From Verrucomicrobiota bacterium (lineage in GTDB: Bacteria; Verrucomicrobiota; Verrucomicrobiia; Opitutales; Opitutaceae), in assembly GCA_023443455.1 (NCBI GenBank), contig JAEZUE010000076.1, positions 48,826 through 112,825 on the forward strand: a DNA stretch of 64,000 nucleotides, read 5' to 3'. The notes beneath the pieces are model-generated. The model made no database searches. It was not told the DNA's origin and was given only the letters and a program-made list of their open reading frames with translations. Below are positions 32,312 to 41,852 of this stretch, one piece after another; the stretch's first letter is position 1, and every line of letters starts with the position of its first letter. The position numbers were made by a program, and so were the translations under genes.

Positions 32312-33052
32312 TCAATCACCGGTCTTCCGCGCCACCAACAACAGCCCGACACCAAACGGCAGGCGGAGCCGTCGCCACTTCGCCTGCGCCACAAACTGCC
32401 AACGCAGCAACGCATTGAGCCAGCCCGGCGGCACCTGATCCTCGACCCGCGCTCCTTCAAGCGGCGCAACACCCCCACGCCCCCGGCGCAACCACCACAC
32501 CACGGGAAACGCGAGACTGTTCACATGGGCGACTCGCTCGATCCGCCAGCCCTCGCCGAAAAGCGCCGCCAACGTGCCGAGCTCGTACCGCCGGAAGTGC
32601 CGCAGCGACACATCCCAGTCGCTCCACAGCCGCATGCTCGCCGGCACCGTGACCACCGCGATCCCGCCGGGCCGAAGTACGCGCCGGAACTCGGCCACCG
32701 CCGCGGCATCGTGCTCGACGTGTTCGAGCACATCGAGGGCCGTGATGCAGTCCACGCTCGCCCCGGGCAACGGGATCCGCCCGTCGGCCTCCGGCTCGAC
32801 CACCTGCCCGGACGAGAGCCGCCGCCGCAGGATCGCGAGCGATTCCGCGTAGGAATCGAGCGCATACACCCGGCAATGCGACGCCATCTCCTCGGCGAAC
32901 AGACCCGTGCCGGCCCCGAAATCCAACAAGGTGTCGGCCGCGGCGAGCGGCCGCAGCCGCGCGATCCAGTGGCGCACCAGCCGGCGCTTCCCCTCGTAGA
33001 ACCAATGCCGGCGCTCCACGCGGTCGAGATTCTCGTACTCGCCGGGCTCCAT
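32312..33052 (-). CDS. Class I SAM-dependent methyltransferase
   Basis: This 246-residue protein has motif I TLLDFGAGTGLFAEEMAS (about 41-58) and a motif II-like acidic position VYALDSYAES. DCITALDVLEHVEHDAAAVA and EFRRVLRPGGIAVVTVPA complete a Methyltransf_11/23 fold. The N-terminal EYENLDRVERRHWFYEGKRR is typical of methyltransferases found beside glycosyltransferases in surface-polysaccharide or lipid loci. Its start is two bases from the stop of the upstream GT2 gene, so they form an operon. The acceptor is unknown. The C-terminus carries hydrophobic segments that may touch the membrane. Confidence 0.82.
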   Translation of the reverse strand: MEPGEYENLDRVERRHWFYEGKRRLVRHWIARLRPLAAADTLLDFGAGTGLFAEEMASHCRVYALDSYAESLAILRRRLSSGQVVEPEADGRIPLPGASVDCITALDVLEHVEHDAAAVAEFRRVLRPGGIAVVTVPASMRLWSDWDVSLRHFRRYELGTLAALFGEGWRIERVAHVNSLAFPVVWWLRRGRGGVAPLEGARVEDQVPPGWLNALLRWQFVAQAKWRRLRLPFGVGLLLVARKTGD

Positions 33053-33053
33053 G

Positions 33054-34040
33054 CTAGGTCCGGGGGAAGAGCACCTCGCGCCCGCCGACGAAATCGTCGC
33101 CCTGGCGGCCCACCAGGAACGGCACCGAACTACGGCTGCTGAGCACCGAGAACAGGATCACGGCGGCCAGCGTGAGCGACTGGAAGAAGAGCACCATCGA
33201 AAGTCCGAATACGTTGGTCGCCCAGCCGGGGATCGCCAGGTCGGTGCCGAAACGCAGCACCACGGCAACGAGCGCCACCGCGATCGCCGCCACCGAGATG
33301 CCGCCGAAGAAGAGCAGCAGGCGGGTGATCGCCGTCTCGATGAAGACCGAAAACGCGCTGAAGCCATGGATCACCAGCGAGACGAGATTCATCGACGAGC
33401 TGCCGGCGAAGCGCCCCCCGCGCGCCGTGGGCACCCGCACCATCGGCAGGCGCGACTTCACCAGCGTCGCCGCCAGATGGTTCCAGCACTCCGGCATGAA
33501 GACCAGCCGTCGCACCACCGCGATCGGCAGCACGCAGAAATTCCCGAAATCGATCACCCGGCCGGTGAGCAGCCGAAACTTGAGCTTGTAGGCCCGATAC
33601 GCCGCGCGGAACACCGCGCCCTCCGAGCGCCGCGCCCGGTGCGCGACCACGACCGCCGCCGGATTCGCCGCCGCCTGCGCCAACAGCGGCGCCACATCCT
33701 GCGGACGATCCTCGCCGTCGGCATCCATCACCACCACGTGCGAGAAACGCTCGCCCTTCGCGCACTCGGCCAGCCCGATCGCGATCGCCCGCTGGTGGCC
33801 GAGGTTGCAACGCAGCCGCACCAGCTCGACCCGCTCGAGATGCCGCAGACCGTCCCCGAGTTTGGCCGCCGGCGACCCGACGGAGCCGTCGTCGACGGCC
33901 ATGATCGTGAGGCGCGCGGGCAACTCCGCCGCCACGGCATCGAGTTCGGCCAGGAGCCGCGCAAAGGACTCCCAGTCGTTGAAGACGGGGACAACCACTG
34001 CGACGGCGGGAGACGGACTGGTTGGGTTCGGATCAGACAC
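33054..34040 (-). CDS. Glycosyltransferase family 2, membrane-associated (DPM1/GtrB-like)
   Basis: This 328-residue protein begins AVAVVVPVFNDWESFARLL and has IMAVDDGS and then VVVMDADGEDRPQDVAPLL, in which DxD binds nucleotide-sugar and metal. Two C-terminal membrane helices follow (about 255-282 and 290-312: ISVAAIAVALVAVVLRF, LSMVLFFQSLTLAAVILF). This layout is that of GtrB/DPM1-like enzymes that glycosylate polyprenyl phosphate. It is the first gene of a two-gene operon with the methyltransferase. The sugar is not predictable. Confidence 0.85.
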   Translation of the reverse strand: MSDPNPTSPSPAVAVVVPVFNDWESFARLLAELDAVAAELPARLTIMAVDDGSVGSPAAKLGDGLRHLERVELVRLRCNLGHQRAIAIGLAECAKGERFSHVVVMDADGEDRPQDVAPLLAQAAANPAAVVVAHRARRSEGAVFRAAYRAYKLKFRLLTGRVIDFGNFCVLPIAVVRRLVFMPECWNHLAATLVKSRLPMVRVPTARGGRFAGSSSMNLVSLVIHGFSAFSVFIETAITRLLLFFGGISVAAIAVALVAVVLRFGTDLAIPGWATNVFGLSMVLFFQSLTLAAVILFSVLSSRSSVPFLVGRQGDDFVGGREVLFPRT

Positions 34041-34100
34041 GAGTGACGGCCCCGACGCTGCGGGGTCGTGTTTGTTTTGTCCATCCCGCGAATGAGGCGC

Positions 34101-34478
34101 TCAGCCATGTCCCGGCCGAGCCGGCTCGGTCCGCCGATACTCCTCGATCCGGGCGATGCGCTCGCCGCGGAACAGGAAGAGGCTCACGCCGTCGATGTCG
34201 TACCTCACGCCGCGGTCGACACACGCGAAACTCCAACCCACCGCGGCCGCATCCCTCTCGAAAACGAACGAGGTGATCTCCCACCGGGAAACCACGCCGC
34301 CGCGCCCGAACCATTCGTCGAGCCAGCGCGCGATCTCGGCGCGCCCGGTGAAGGTCGGCCCATGGGACTCGATCACCACGCAGTCGTCGGCCACGGTGCG
34401 CAAGACCCGGGCCGGATCGCCGTGCAGCCAGCCGCCGATGTAGTCGGCGACCAGACACAGGGCGGTTTCACGTTTCAT
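34101..34478 (-). CDS. SnoaL/NTF2-like protein
   Basis: From ATG 34478 this is 125 residues. Its cone-shaped NTF2 fold pattern is clear: LVADYIGGWLHGDPARVLRTVADDCVVIES, then FTGRAEIARWLDEWF and the strand-rich VVSRWEITSFVFERDAAAVG and ISLFLFRGERIARIEEYR-like ending. Such small proteins are either enzymes (isomerase, hydrolase) or ligand-binding domains. No neighbour reveals a substrate. It lies 20 bases downstream of the sialate esterase stop on the same strand and may be co-transcribed with it. Confidence 0.72.
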   Translation of the reverse strand: MKRETALCLVADYIGGWLHGDPARVLRTVADDCVVIESHGPTFTGRAEIARWLDEWFGRGGVVSRWEITSFVFERDAAAVGWSFACVDRGVRYDIDGVSLFLFRGERIARIEEYRRTEPARPGHG

Positions 34479-34498
34479 CGGCAGATCCGGGCAGCCTC

Positions 34499-36427
34499 CT
34501 ACGGTGCGTCCGATCGGAACGGCGACGCCGGCAGGCCGAGGGTGTTGAAGAGGTTGCAATCGGGCACGTTCGCCCAGCCGTAGCGGACCGCCTTCGGCGC
34601 GGGCACCTCGGCAGACGTCACCACAATCTTGTCGCCGGCGATCTTCGCCGCGGCGGGATGGAAGACACCGTCGGCGCCGGCGAGCGTGAAGCCCTTCAGC
34701 ACGCCGCCCGGAGCCACGAGCCCGCCGCCCACATGGGTGAAGCGGATCGTGGCCGCCGCGCCGGAAAATTCGGCGCCGGCATAGACGGGGCCGGAGTACT
34801 CGATCGCTTCACCGTAGGCGACCGCGCGGGCGGCGAGCGCGAGGCGTTCGCCGACCGGTTCCTTGTCGGCGGGATGGATGTCCTCGGCGTCGCCGCAGTC
34901 GGTGGTCACGACCATCGCGGTATTCTTGGTCTCCTGCCAGATCTGCAGCTGCGCCTCGCGCAGCTCGGGCGTCATCTCCTCGTGCGGGGCGATCTGCACG
35001 AAGAGGAACGGGAACTCGCCCTGGCCGAAGCTGCGGCGCCAGTCGGCGATGGTGAGCGGGAGCAGCTTGCGGTACTCCTGCGGGAACGGGTTGTTGGCCT
35101 CGCCCTGGTACCAGATCGCGCCGCGCACGGCGTAGGGCAGCAGGGGGGCGATCATGCCGTTGTAGAGGACGGTGGGCACGTTGCTGCCGGTGGACGGGGC
35201 GACAGGCGGCAGGCCGGTCTGCTGGACCGAGGCCGAGACCCGGCGCGACCACTCGCCGGCGAGGGAGACGGCGTCACCGGCGACCGGATGCAGCGCGAGG
35301 CCGGCCGCTTCGCCCCAGATGCCGCCGCCGCCGCCGGAGTCGAGCACGCGCACGGCCACGACGTTGCGGCCGGCGCGCAGGACGCCGGCGGGCACGGCGT
35401 AGGAGCGGTCGACCTTCCAGCCGGCCGTGCTGCCGACTTCGACGCCGTTGACCCAGGTGGTATCCACATCGTCGACCCGACCGACGTCAAGCGTCGCGGC
35501 ACCGGCGGCCTGTTCGGCGGTGAGCGTGAACTCCTTGCGGTACCAGACCAGGCCGTCGAAACCGAGGAGATCGGCCTGCTCCCAGAAGCCGGGCAGCGTG
35601 GAGGAAGTCCAGCCGGCGGCGGGGACCTCGGGCGCGCTCCACGGGGCGGCGGGCGCGGAGCCGGCATCATGCTGCGCGCACCATTGCTCGAGCTTGGCGC
35701 GGTACTCGGTGGCCGCACGTTCCGGATCCTGTGCCTGGACCTGCAGCAGCTCGAGCACGGCGTCGGTGCCGGGGATCCGGCGCATCGTCTCGGCGCTGGT
35801 CCAGGCCTCGGCGGGCGTGCCGCCCCAGGAGGCATGAATCAGGCCGACGGGGACGTTGCGCGCCCGTTGGAGCGCGCGGCCGAAATAGAAACCGACGGCG
35901 GTGAACTCCGGAGCCGTCTCGGGGGAGGAGACCTGCCAGGAGCCGCCCACCCCGGCGAGCGGCACGGCGGAGAGTTTCTGGGCGACGCCGAAGTGGCGCA
36001 GCTGCGGGAGGGCGGCGGTGGCCGCGGTGCGTTCCCAGCCGACGAGCGGCTTCTGGCCCTCGCGCGGGCCGAGCTGGCGTTCCATGTTGGACTGGCCGCC
36101 GCAGAGCCAGACCTCGCCGACGAGCACATCGTCGAGCACGACGGTGTTGGTGCCGCGGATCGTGAGGGTGTAGGGGCCGCCCACGGGCAGCTCGGGCAGG
36201 CGGACCAGCCAACGGCCGGCGACGGTGGTGGCGGTGGCGCTGCGGCCGGCGATCTCGACGCTGACCTGCTCGCCATCGTCGGCGGTACCCCAGACGGGAA
36301 CCTCGCGACCCTGCTGCAACACGGCGTGGTCACAGAAGAGCGGATGCGGGTGCACGGTCGCGGCGAGCGGGAGGGCCGCCCCGAGGGCGAAACCGGCGAT
36401 GGGGAGAAGAAAGCGGGAAGCAATCAT
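34499..36427 (-). CDS. Exported sialate O-acetylesterase
   Basis: The ATG at 36427 (MIASRFLLPIAGFALGAALP) opens a 642-residue protein with a signal peptide ending near AAT. The SASA/SGNH hydrolase signature GEVWLCGGQSNM gives Ser113. AIWYQGEANN and a C-terminal DCGDAEDIHP with Asp-x-x-His complete the catalytic set. A beta-sandwich (about 290-420: WYRKEFTLTAEQAA, TTWVNGVEVGSTAGW) is inserted, as in bacterial members. It removes O-acetyl groups from sialic acids or hemicellulose such as xylan. Typical of Verrucomicrobiota glycan degraders. The longer upstream frame overlaps the EIIA gene and is rejected. Confidence 0.9.
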   Translation of the reverse strand: MIASRFLLPIAGFALGAALPLAATVHPHPLFCDHAVLQQGREVPVWGTADDGEQVSVEIAGRSATATTVAGRWLVRLPELPVGGPYTLTIRGTNTVVLDDVLVGEVWLCGGQSNMERQLGPREGQKPLVGWERTAATAALPQLRHFGVAQKLSAVPLAGVGGSWQVSSPETAPEFTAVGFYFGRALQRARNVPVGLIHASWGGTPAEAWTSAETMRRIPGTDAVLELLQVQAQDPERAATEYRAKLEQWCAQHDAGSAPAAPWSAPEVPAAGWTSSTLPGFWEQADLLGFDGLVWYRKEFTLTAEQAAGAATLDVGRVDDVDTTWVNGVEVGSTAGWKVDRSYAVPAGVLRAGRNVVAVRVLDSGGGGGIWGEAAGLALHPVAGDAVSLAGEWSRRVSASVQQTGLPPVAPSTGSNVPTVLYNGMIAPLLPYAVRGAIWYQGEANNPFPQEYRKLLPLTIADWRRSFGQGEFPFLFVQIAPHEEMTPELREAQLQIWQETKNTAMVVTTDCGDAEDIHPADKEPVGERLALAARAVAYGEAIEYSGPVYAGAEFSGAAATIRFTHVGGGLVAPGGVLKGFTLAGADGVFHPAAAKIAGDKIVVTSAEVPAPKAVRYGWANVPDCNLFNTLGLPASPFRSDAP

Positions 36428-36529
36428 GCCCGCAGTGAAAGCGGGAGACCGGACGCGAGGCAAGACGGCGGGCGCAAGAAGCCCTACTCCCGCATTGCCA
36501 GCAGAAACGTTTTCACCACGGTGGGGCGC

Positions 36530-36997
36530 ATGGCCGAACCAACACCCAGCGATCGCACCGTGTGCGCCCGTGTGGTGTTGGACTTGGAGGCGGCGACGCC
36601 GAGCGCGGCCATCGAGCAGCTGGCGGCCGGGTTCGAAGGCAGCGTCGGAGTGCCCCCGCCGCGGGCACTCACCACCGCCGTGATGGAGCGCGAGGCGCAG
36701 GCGGCGACGTTTCTCGGCCACCGCACCGCCTTGCCCCACGCGCGGCTGATCGGGGTGCCCCACCTGAGCGTGGTGTTCGGCCGCGCCCGCCGGCCGATCC
36801 CTTGGACGCGCGATGGCGACCTCGTCGACCTGGTCTTTCTCGGGGTGGTGCCGGCCTCGCAACCGCGGCACTACCTCGAGTTCATGCGGATGCTGGCACG
36901 CGCCCTGGTCGACGATGCACGCGCGGAGGCGTTGCGGAACGCACCCGACGAACCGGCGGTCCGGGCCTGGCTGGGTGAACATCTGCGGCTGCAATGA
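36530..36997 (+). CDS. PTS EIIA-like (PtsN/fructose-type) regulatory protein
   Basis: This 155-residue protein begins at ATG 36530. It shows the EIIA-fructose/nitrogen fold with phosphorylatable His70 in FLGHRTALPHARLIGVPHLS. LVDLVFLGVVPASQPRHYLEFMRMLARAL follows. The length equals PtsN. No EI, HPr or EIIBC gene is near, so it is more likely a regulatory EIIA than part of a sugar-uptake PTS. Its last four bases overlap the start of the ClC channel gene (ATGA), which implies coupled synthesis and perhaps physical regulation of the channel. It is divergent from the sialate esterase gene. Confidence 0.82.
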   Translation: MAEPTPSDRTVCARVVLDLEAATPSAAIEQLAAGFEGSVGVPPPRALTTAVMEREAQAATFLGHRTALPHARLIGVPHLSVVFGRARRPIPWTRDGDLVDLVFLGVVPASQPRHYLEFMRMLARALVDDARAEALRNAPDEPAVRAWLGEHLRLQ

Positions 36998-38793
36998 AGG
37001 ACCCGCTGCGTGAGCTCAGCGGGGACGCGCTGCACGAGATGCGGCGTCTCCGGCGCCTGCTGTTCGGTCTGCGCCTCTGGTCGTGGCTGCGGCCGAGCGA
37101 CCGCCAGGCGCTGCTGTGGTGGGCGTTCGCCGCGGGCGTGCTCGGGTCGTTCGGCACGGTCGGCTTCCGGCTCGCCAGCCACGGCCTCCAGTCGCTCTTC
37201 ACCGGCCACGGCGACAACATCGTCGACGCGTTCCAGCACTTGGACTGGTGGCAACGGCTGCTCATCCCGACCGTCGGCGGCGTGATCGCCGGCCTGATAC
37301 TGCTCTTCGGCAAGCGCCTGCACGGGCGCAAGGCCACCGACTACATGGAGGCGGTGGCGGTGGGCGACGGCCACGTGCCGGTGCGCCCGAGCGTGCTGCG
37401 GTCGATCTCGGCGATGTTCTCGATCTGCTCGGGCGAGGCGATCGGCCGCGAGGGCCCGCTGGTGCAGCTCTCGGCGGTGGCGGCCTCGCTGCTGGGCCGG
37501 TTCCGGCGCATGGCCCCGGCGCGGCTGCGGCTGATGGTGGCCTGCGGCGCGGCCGCCGGCATCGCCGCCGCCTACAACACGCCGCTGGGCGGCGCGCTCT
37601 TCGTCGCCGAGATCGTGCTCGGCTCGATCGCGATGGAGACGCTCGGCCCGCTGCTGATCTCCTCGGTGGTGTCGGTGCTGATCAACCGCACGCTCTTCAA
37701 CGACGGCCCGCTGTATGCGATCGGCGAGGTCGCCGGCCCGACGCTCGGCTCGATGCCGTTCTACATCCTGCTCGGCCTGCTCTGCGGCGCCGGCGCGCAC
37801 CTGTGGATGCGGCTGCTGCGCAACTCGAGCAAGGTGTTCGAGCTCACCCACCTGCCCCTGGGCGTGCGCCTCCCCCTCGGCGGCGCGATCGTCGGCGGGC
37901 TCGCCATCTGGCGGCCCGAGGCGGTGGGCAACGGGATGACGGTCATTCACGAACTTCTGGAGACGCCCGGCGCGCCGCTGCTGTTCATCCTCGGCATCGC
38001 CGCCGTGAAATGCCTCGCCACCTGCGCGGCCTTCGGCTCCGGCGCGGTCGGCGGCGTGTTCACGCCCACGCTCTTCGCCGGCGCGACGGTCGGCGCGCTC
38101 ACCGTCGCCGCCGCGCGGCACGTGCCCGCGATGCCCTCGCTCGACTCCACGGGCTTCATCCTTGCCGGCATGGGCGGTTTTCTCGCCGCCGCCGCCAACG
38201 CCCCGATCACGGCCATCCTGATGATCTTCGAGATGTCGCTCGACCACCACATCGTGCTGCCGCTGATGGTGACGACCGTCGTGGCGCTGTTCACCGCGCG
38301 GCGCATGGGCGGCGAGAGCATCTACCGCGAGAGCCTGCTGTCGGGCGGCCCGTCGCTCTTCGACCGCGAACTGGCCGAGCTCAGCGTAGCCGATCTCATG
38401 CGACACGAGATCCTGCGCATCAAGCCCGCGGCCCGTTTCAGCGAACTCGCCGCCAAGCTGCTCGGTTCGCGCCGTGCACAGGTGATCGTGGCCGACGACG
38501 ACGGGGGCCTGCGCGGCATCGTGCACCTCAACGACGTCGAGCCCTTCCTGAAGGACCCGTTCGTGGCCGAGACGGTGCTCGCCTTCGACGTGGCCCACGA
38601 GAGTCCGCCCACCCTCACCGCCGACCAATCGCTGCCGAGCGCGCTCGAGGTCTTCGCGCACAACCCGCACGACACCCTGCCCGTGGTCGTACCCGGTGGC
38701 GAACACCCGCACGTGGTCGGTCTGCTCGACCGCGAGGACCTCTACCTCGCAGTCTCCGAGGTCACGCGTCGCACGCGGGCCCGGGCAGTGTAG
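36994..38793 (+). CDS. ClC-family chloride channel/transporter with CBS domains
   Basis: The 599-residue protein has a ClC membrane core of about ten to twelve helices. Hallmarks are SGEAIGREGPLVQLSAVAASL (anion-binding GREGP), AAYNTPLGGALFVAEIVLG, and GSGAVGGVFTPTLFAG (GxFxP). The C-terminal cytoplasmic region has a CBS pair (about 462-515 VADLMRHEILRIKP and 530-590 SPPTLTADQSLPSALEVF). It exchanges or conducts Cl-, often with protons. The overlapping upstream EIIA-like gene makes a two-gene operon. The first selectivity motif reads CSGEAIGREGP, which lacks the separate GSGIP seen in E. coli. Confidence 0.9.
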   Translation: MKDPLRELSGDALHEMRRLRRLLFGLRLWSWLRPSDRQALLWWAFAAGVLGSFGTVGFRLASHGLQSLFTGHGDNIVDAFQHLDWWQRLLIPTVGGVIAGLILLFGKRLHGRKATDYMEAVAVGDGHVPVRPSVLRSISAMFSICSGEAIGREGPLVQLSAVAASLLGRFRRMAPARLRLMVACGAAAGIAAAYNTPLGGALFVAEIVLGSIAMETLGPLLISSVVSVLINRTLFNDGPLYAIGEVAGPTLGSMPFYILLGLLCGAGAHLWMRLLRNSSKVFELTHLPLGVRLPLGGAIVGGLAIWRPEAVGNGMTVIHELLETPGAPLLFILGIAAVKCLATCAAFGSGAVGGVFTPTLFAGATVGALTVAAARHVPAMPSLDSTGFILAGMGGFLAAAANAPITAILMIFEMSLDHHIVLPLMVTTVVALFTARRMGGESIYRESLLSGGPSLFDRELAELSVADLMRHEILRIKPAARFSELAAKLLGSRRAQVIVADDDGGLRGIVHLNDVEPFLKDPFVAETVLAFDVAHESPPTLTADQSLPSALEVFAHNPHDTLPVVVPGGEHPHVVGLLDREDLYLAVSEVTRRTRARAV

Positions 38794-38859
38794 ACCGCGC
38801 CGCCCCAGGAGCGACGCACGGCCCGAAGTCGACCTCCGCCGGCCCCCAAAAAATCCCCA

Positions 38860-39639
38860 CTATCTCCGCCACAACACCGCCCAGAGGAACCGCGGATTGT
38901 GCCAGAGGTAGCGTTTCCAGAGGCGCCGCGGCTGTTGGGCGAGCCGCGCGACCCACTCGAGCCCGAGCCGCTGCAGCCACACCGGCCCCTGCCGTAGCAT
39001 CCCGGCGTGAAAATCGAACGCCGAGCCCACCCCCACCAGCACCGCCGGGATCCGGCCGCCTTGCGCGGCCATCCAACGCTCCTGGCGCGGACACCCCAGC
39101 CCCACAAACACGATACCCGCTCCGCTCGCCGCCATCCGCGCCGCCTGCTCGCGATCGAGCGCCGGATCCACTTCCGCAACCGGCCGGGCGACACGCTCCA
39201 CCACCACCAACGAGGGGTGCCGCCACTGCAGCACATTGACCATGCGCGCCAACACCTCGGGCCGACCGCCCAGAAACCCCACCGGCACCCCCGCCTTCGC
39301 CGCCGCCGCACACGCCGCATCCAGCAACTCCGGCGAGCCGACCCGCTGGGCCCGGGAAAGCCCACGGCGCCGCAGCAGCCACACCAGAGGAATCCCCTCG
39401 GCCACTACCCGGTCCATGCCCTGGAGCGCCCTGCGAAACTCCGCACCGTCGCGCGCCTCCATCACGGTATGCACGCTCGCCAGATCGACCACGCGGCCAC
39501 GCCCCTCCAGCGCCCAAGCCACGATCTGCTCCGCCAGCGCCGACGACTCGTCCGCCTCGACCCGCACGCCAAAAATCTCGGGCGCAGACGCCGCCGCCCC
39601 CGCTCCACCGGCGCGCGGGGCGACAGACGGAGAAGGCAT
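38860..39639 (-). CDS. WecG/TagA/CpsF-family glycosyltransferase
   Basis: From the ATG at 39639 this is 259 residues. The family core is clear: VRVEADESSALAEQIVAWAL, VVDLASVHTVMEARDGAEFR, VVAEGIPLVWLLRRRG, GFLGGRPEVLARMV, then GIVFVGLGCPRQERWMAAQG and VLVGVGSAFDFHAGMLRQGP. The C-terminus LGLEWVARLAQQPRRLWKRYL is the membrane-associating helical appendage. It transfers a sugar (ManNAc-type in known members) to a polyprenyl-linked acceptor in surface polysaccharide synthesis. It stands alone, converging on the ClC gene with a 66-base gap; no polysaccharide cluster surrounds it. Confidence 0.88.
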   Translation of the reverse strand: MPSPSVAPRAGGAGAAASAPEIFGVRVEADESSALAEQIVAWALEGRGRVVDLASVHTVMEARDGAEFRRALQGMDRVVAEGIPLVWLLRRRGLSRAQRVGSPELLDAACAAAAKAGVPVGFLGGRPEVLARMVNVLQWRHPSLVVVERVARPVAEVDPALDREQAARMAASGAGIVFVGLGCPRQERWMAAQGGRIPAVLVGVGSAFDFHAGMLRQGPVWLQRLGLEWVARLAQQPRRLWKRYLWHNPRFLWAVLWRR

Positions 39640-39864
39640 CCGGCAGACAGGCGCCGGAACGGAGCTATGCACAGGGGATTGCACTTTTGCGGACCTGCGG
39701 AAAAACGGACCTCCGCGGACCACGTCGACCCCCATATGACAAGATCCCCCGGCCGCCGTACGAACGGCACCAAGGCCGGACAAACCACCGGCCACCGCGA
39801 AAACCGCCTGACCGCGTCACCCCAAAAAACGAACGCGGTGTTCCAGTCGGTTCCCAACCACCCG

Positions 39865-41736
39865 TTACCGCAGCACCTCCGGCAGCCATGTCGTCAGCCA
39901 GGGCACATAGGTGATCAGCAGCACGCCGACGATCATCACCGCCAGCATCGGCAACGCCGCGCGCATGACCTCCGTCATCGGTTTCTTGAAACGGTAGGAG
40001 GCGAGCAGCAGGTTCAGGCCCACCGGCGGCGCGAGGAAGCCGAGTTCCATGTTGGCGAGAAAGATGATGCCGAGATGGATCGGATGGATGCCGAAGGCGT
40101 TGCCGATCGGCACCAGCAACGGCACCACGACCACGATCGCCGCGTAGATCTCCACCAGCCCGCCCACGATCAGCAACACGACGTTGAGCAGCAGCAGGAA
40201 GATCCACTTCGAATGGATCGTCGCCGTCGCCCACTCCACCGCCTGGTCGGGGATCTGAGCGTCGACCAGATAGTGCGTGAAACCCAGCGCCACGCCGAGG
40301 ATGAGCATCACGCCGCCGATGAGCAGCCCGCACTCGGTCATCACCCGCGGCACGTCGCGCCAGAGATGGAGATCGCGATGGATCACCACGGCCACGAGGA
40401 ACGTGTAGAGGGCCGTCAACGCCGCCGCCTCGACCGGAGTCGCGAAACCGGCGAACAACGCGGTGATCGCCACCACCGGCACGAGCAGTTCCCACTTCGC
40501 CTCCCAGGCCGCGGCCCACGCCTCGGCCCAGTCGAACTTCGGCCGCTCGTGGTGGTCGACCGGCTGGCTTTTCCAGATGCCCCACGCGGCGGTGAGCAAC
40601 ACCAGCAGCAGCCCGGGCAGCAGGCCGCCCTGAAACATCTCCTCGATGCTGATGCTCGTCTCGCCGCCGCTGCTGGCGATGATCGCGTAGAGGATCGGCG
40701 GCAGGCAGGGCGGAAACAGCATGCCCAAAGAACCGGCGCCGGTGAGCAGCCCCAGCGAGGTCCGCTCCGAATACTTGGCCGCGGCGAGCACGGGCAACAG
40801 CACCCCGCCCAACGCCAAAATGGTCACGCCCGAGCCGCCGGTGAACGAGGTGAAGAACGCACAGACCAGCGTGGTCACGATCGCAGGACCGCCCCGCATG
40901 CCGCCGAACAACGCCTGGAAGAGCCGCACCAGCCGCTTCGCCGCGCCGCTCTCCGCCAGAAAATAGCCGGCCAGCGTGAACAGCGGGATGCTCGGCAGCG
41001 TCGGGTTCACCGTGAGCTGGTAGTGCTTCAACGGCACCGGCGAGACCGGCTCGCCCGCCGCCCACAGCAGGATCATCGCCGCGCCGCCGAGCGCGGTGAA
41101 GATCGGCGCGCCCAGCGCCACCGAGACCAGCAACAACACCATCGCCGGCCAGCGCAGCGACTCCGGTTCGAAGCCGCCCCACTGCACCAGCCCGAGGAAG
41201 GCGGCCGCAAGCGCCAGCGTCGCCAGTTTTCCCTGCCAACGCTCCGCCGCATGCCAGACCAGGCGCACCGCGATCAGCGCGAACCCGACCAGCAGCAGCG
41301 ACTGCACCGCCCACACCGGGATGCCGTAGGCGAAGAGCTTCCCGAGCTCGCGTTGCGAGACGACGAATTCCCAGCTCGCGACCGTCAACGCCGCGCTCAC
41401 CGCCGCGCCGAAGCCGTAGCCGAGCACCCGGGCCGCCGCGAGCGCGCCGCCCTTGAGCCATTGCGACGCCGCCGAGAGCGCCAGCAGGCGGTTGTCGCGC
41501 GCGGCCAACGCGCCGCCGAGCATGCCCACCGCCAGCACGAGATGCTGCACCACCGTCGCCGAGGCCGGCACGGCCGCGCTGAAGAACTTGCGTACCACGA
41601 TCTCCACGACCGGCAGCAGCATCATCACCGCCAGGCAGGCGACCACGACGAGGTTCTCGCCGCGGCGCAGCGCGAGCAGCCACGGCGGCAGGTTGGTCGG
41701 TTCGGACGAGGAGACTTCGGGAAGCGGAGCGGACAT
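39865..41736 (-). CDS. TRAP transporter fused small and large permease (DctQ-DctM)
   Basis: This 623-residue membrane protein starts at ATG 41736. Residues about 25-170 form a four-helix DctQ-like small subunit (VVACLAVMMLLPVVEIVVRKF). Residues 190-623 form the DctM large subunit of about twelve helices, with TLPSIPLFTLAGYFLAESGAA, FTSFTGGSGVTILALGGVLLP and FLAPPVGLNLLLASYRF. TRAP systems use a Na+ gradient to import carboxylates such as sialate or uronate captured by a periplasmic DctP. No DctP gene is in the window, so the binding protein is encoded elsewhere. A sialate O-acetylesterase gene 3.4 kb away makes sialate one possible substrate. Confidence 0.9.
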   Translation of the reverse strand: MSAPLPEVSSSEPTNLPPWLLALRRGENLVVVACLAVMMLLPVVEIVVRKFFSAAVPASATVVQHLVLAVGMLGGALAARDNRLLALSAASQWLKGGALAAARVLGYGFGAAVSAALTVASWEFVVSQRELGKLFAYGIPVWAVQSLLLVGFALIAVRLVWHAAERWQGKLATLALAAAFLGLVQWGGFEPESLRWPAMVLLLVSVALGAPIFTALGGAAMILLWAAGEPVSPVPLKHYQLTVNPTLPSIPLFTLAGYFLAESGAAKRLVRLFQALFGGMRGGPAIVTTLVCAFFTSFTGGSGVTILALGGVLLPVLAAAKYSERTSLGLLTGAGSLGMLFPPCLPPILYAIIASSGGETSISIEEMFQGGLLPGLLLVLLTAAWGIWKSQPVDHHERPKFDWAEAWAAAWEAKWELLVPVVAITALFAGFATPVEAAALTALYTFLVAVVIHRDLHLWRDVPRVMTECGLLIGGVMLILGVALGFTHYLVDAQIPDQAVEWATATIHSKWIFLLLLNVVLLIVGGLVEIYAAIVVVVPLLVPIGNAFGIHPIHLGIIFLANMELGFLAPPVGLNLLLASYRFKKPMTEVMRAALPMLAVMIVGVLLITYVPWLTTWLPEVLR

Positions 41737-41852
41737 CGGCGGGCGGAGTCGGAAAACGGAAAAAGCGCGATGCTTCCCGACTCCGGGCCGCAGCGCAATC
41801 CACGGATTGCCGGGACCAAGCCCCCGGCTTGGCCCCGACGGCGCCCGCGGCC

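Noticed and set aside
34658..36529. A long in-frame extension upstream of the EIIA-like gene
   Set aside because: It lies antisense to the sialate O-acetylesterase, shows no family features, and the EIIA fold starts right after the ATG at 36530.
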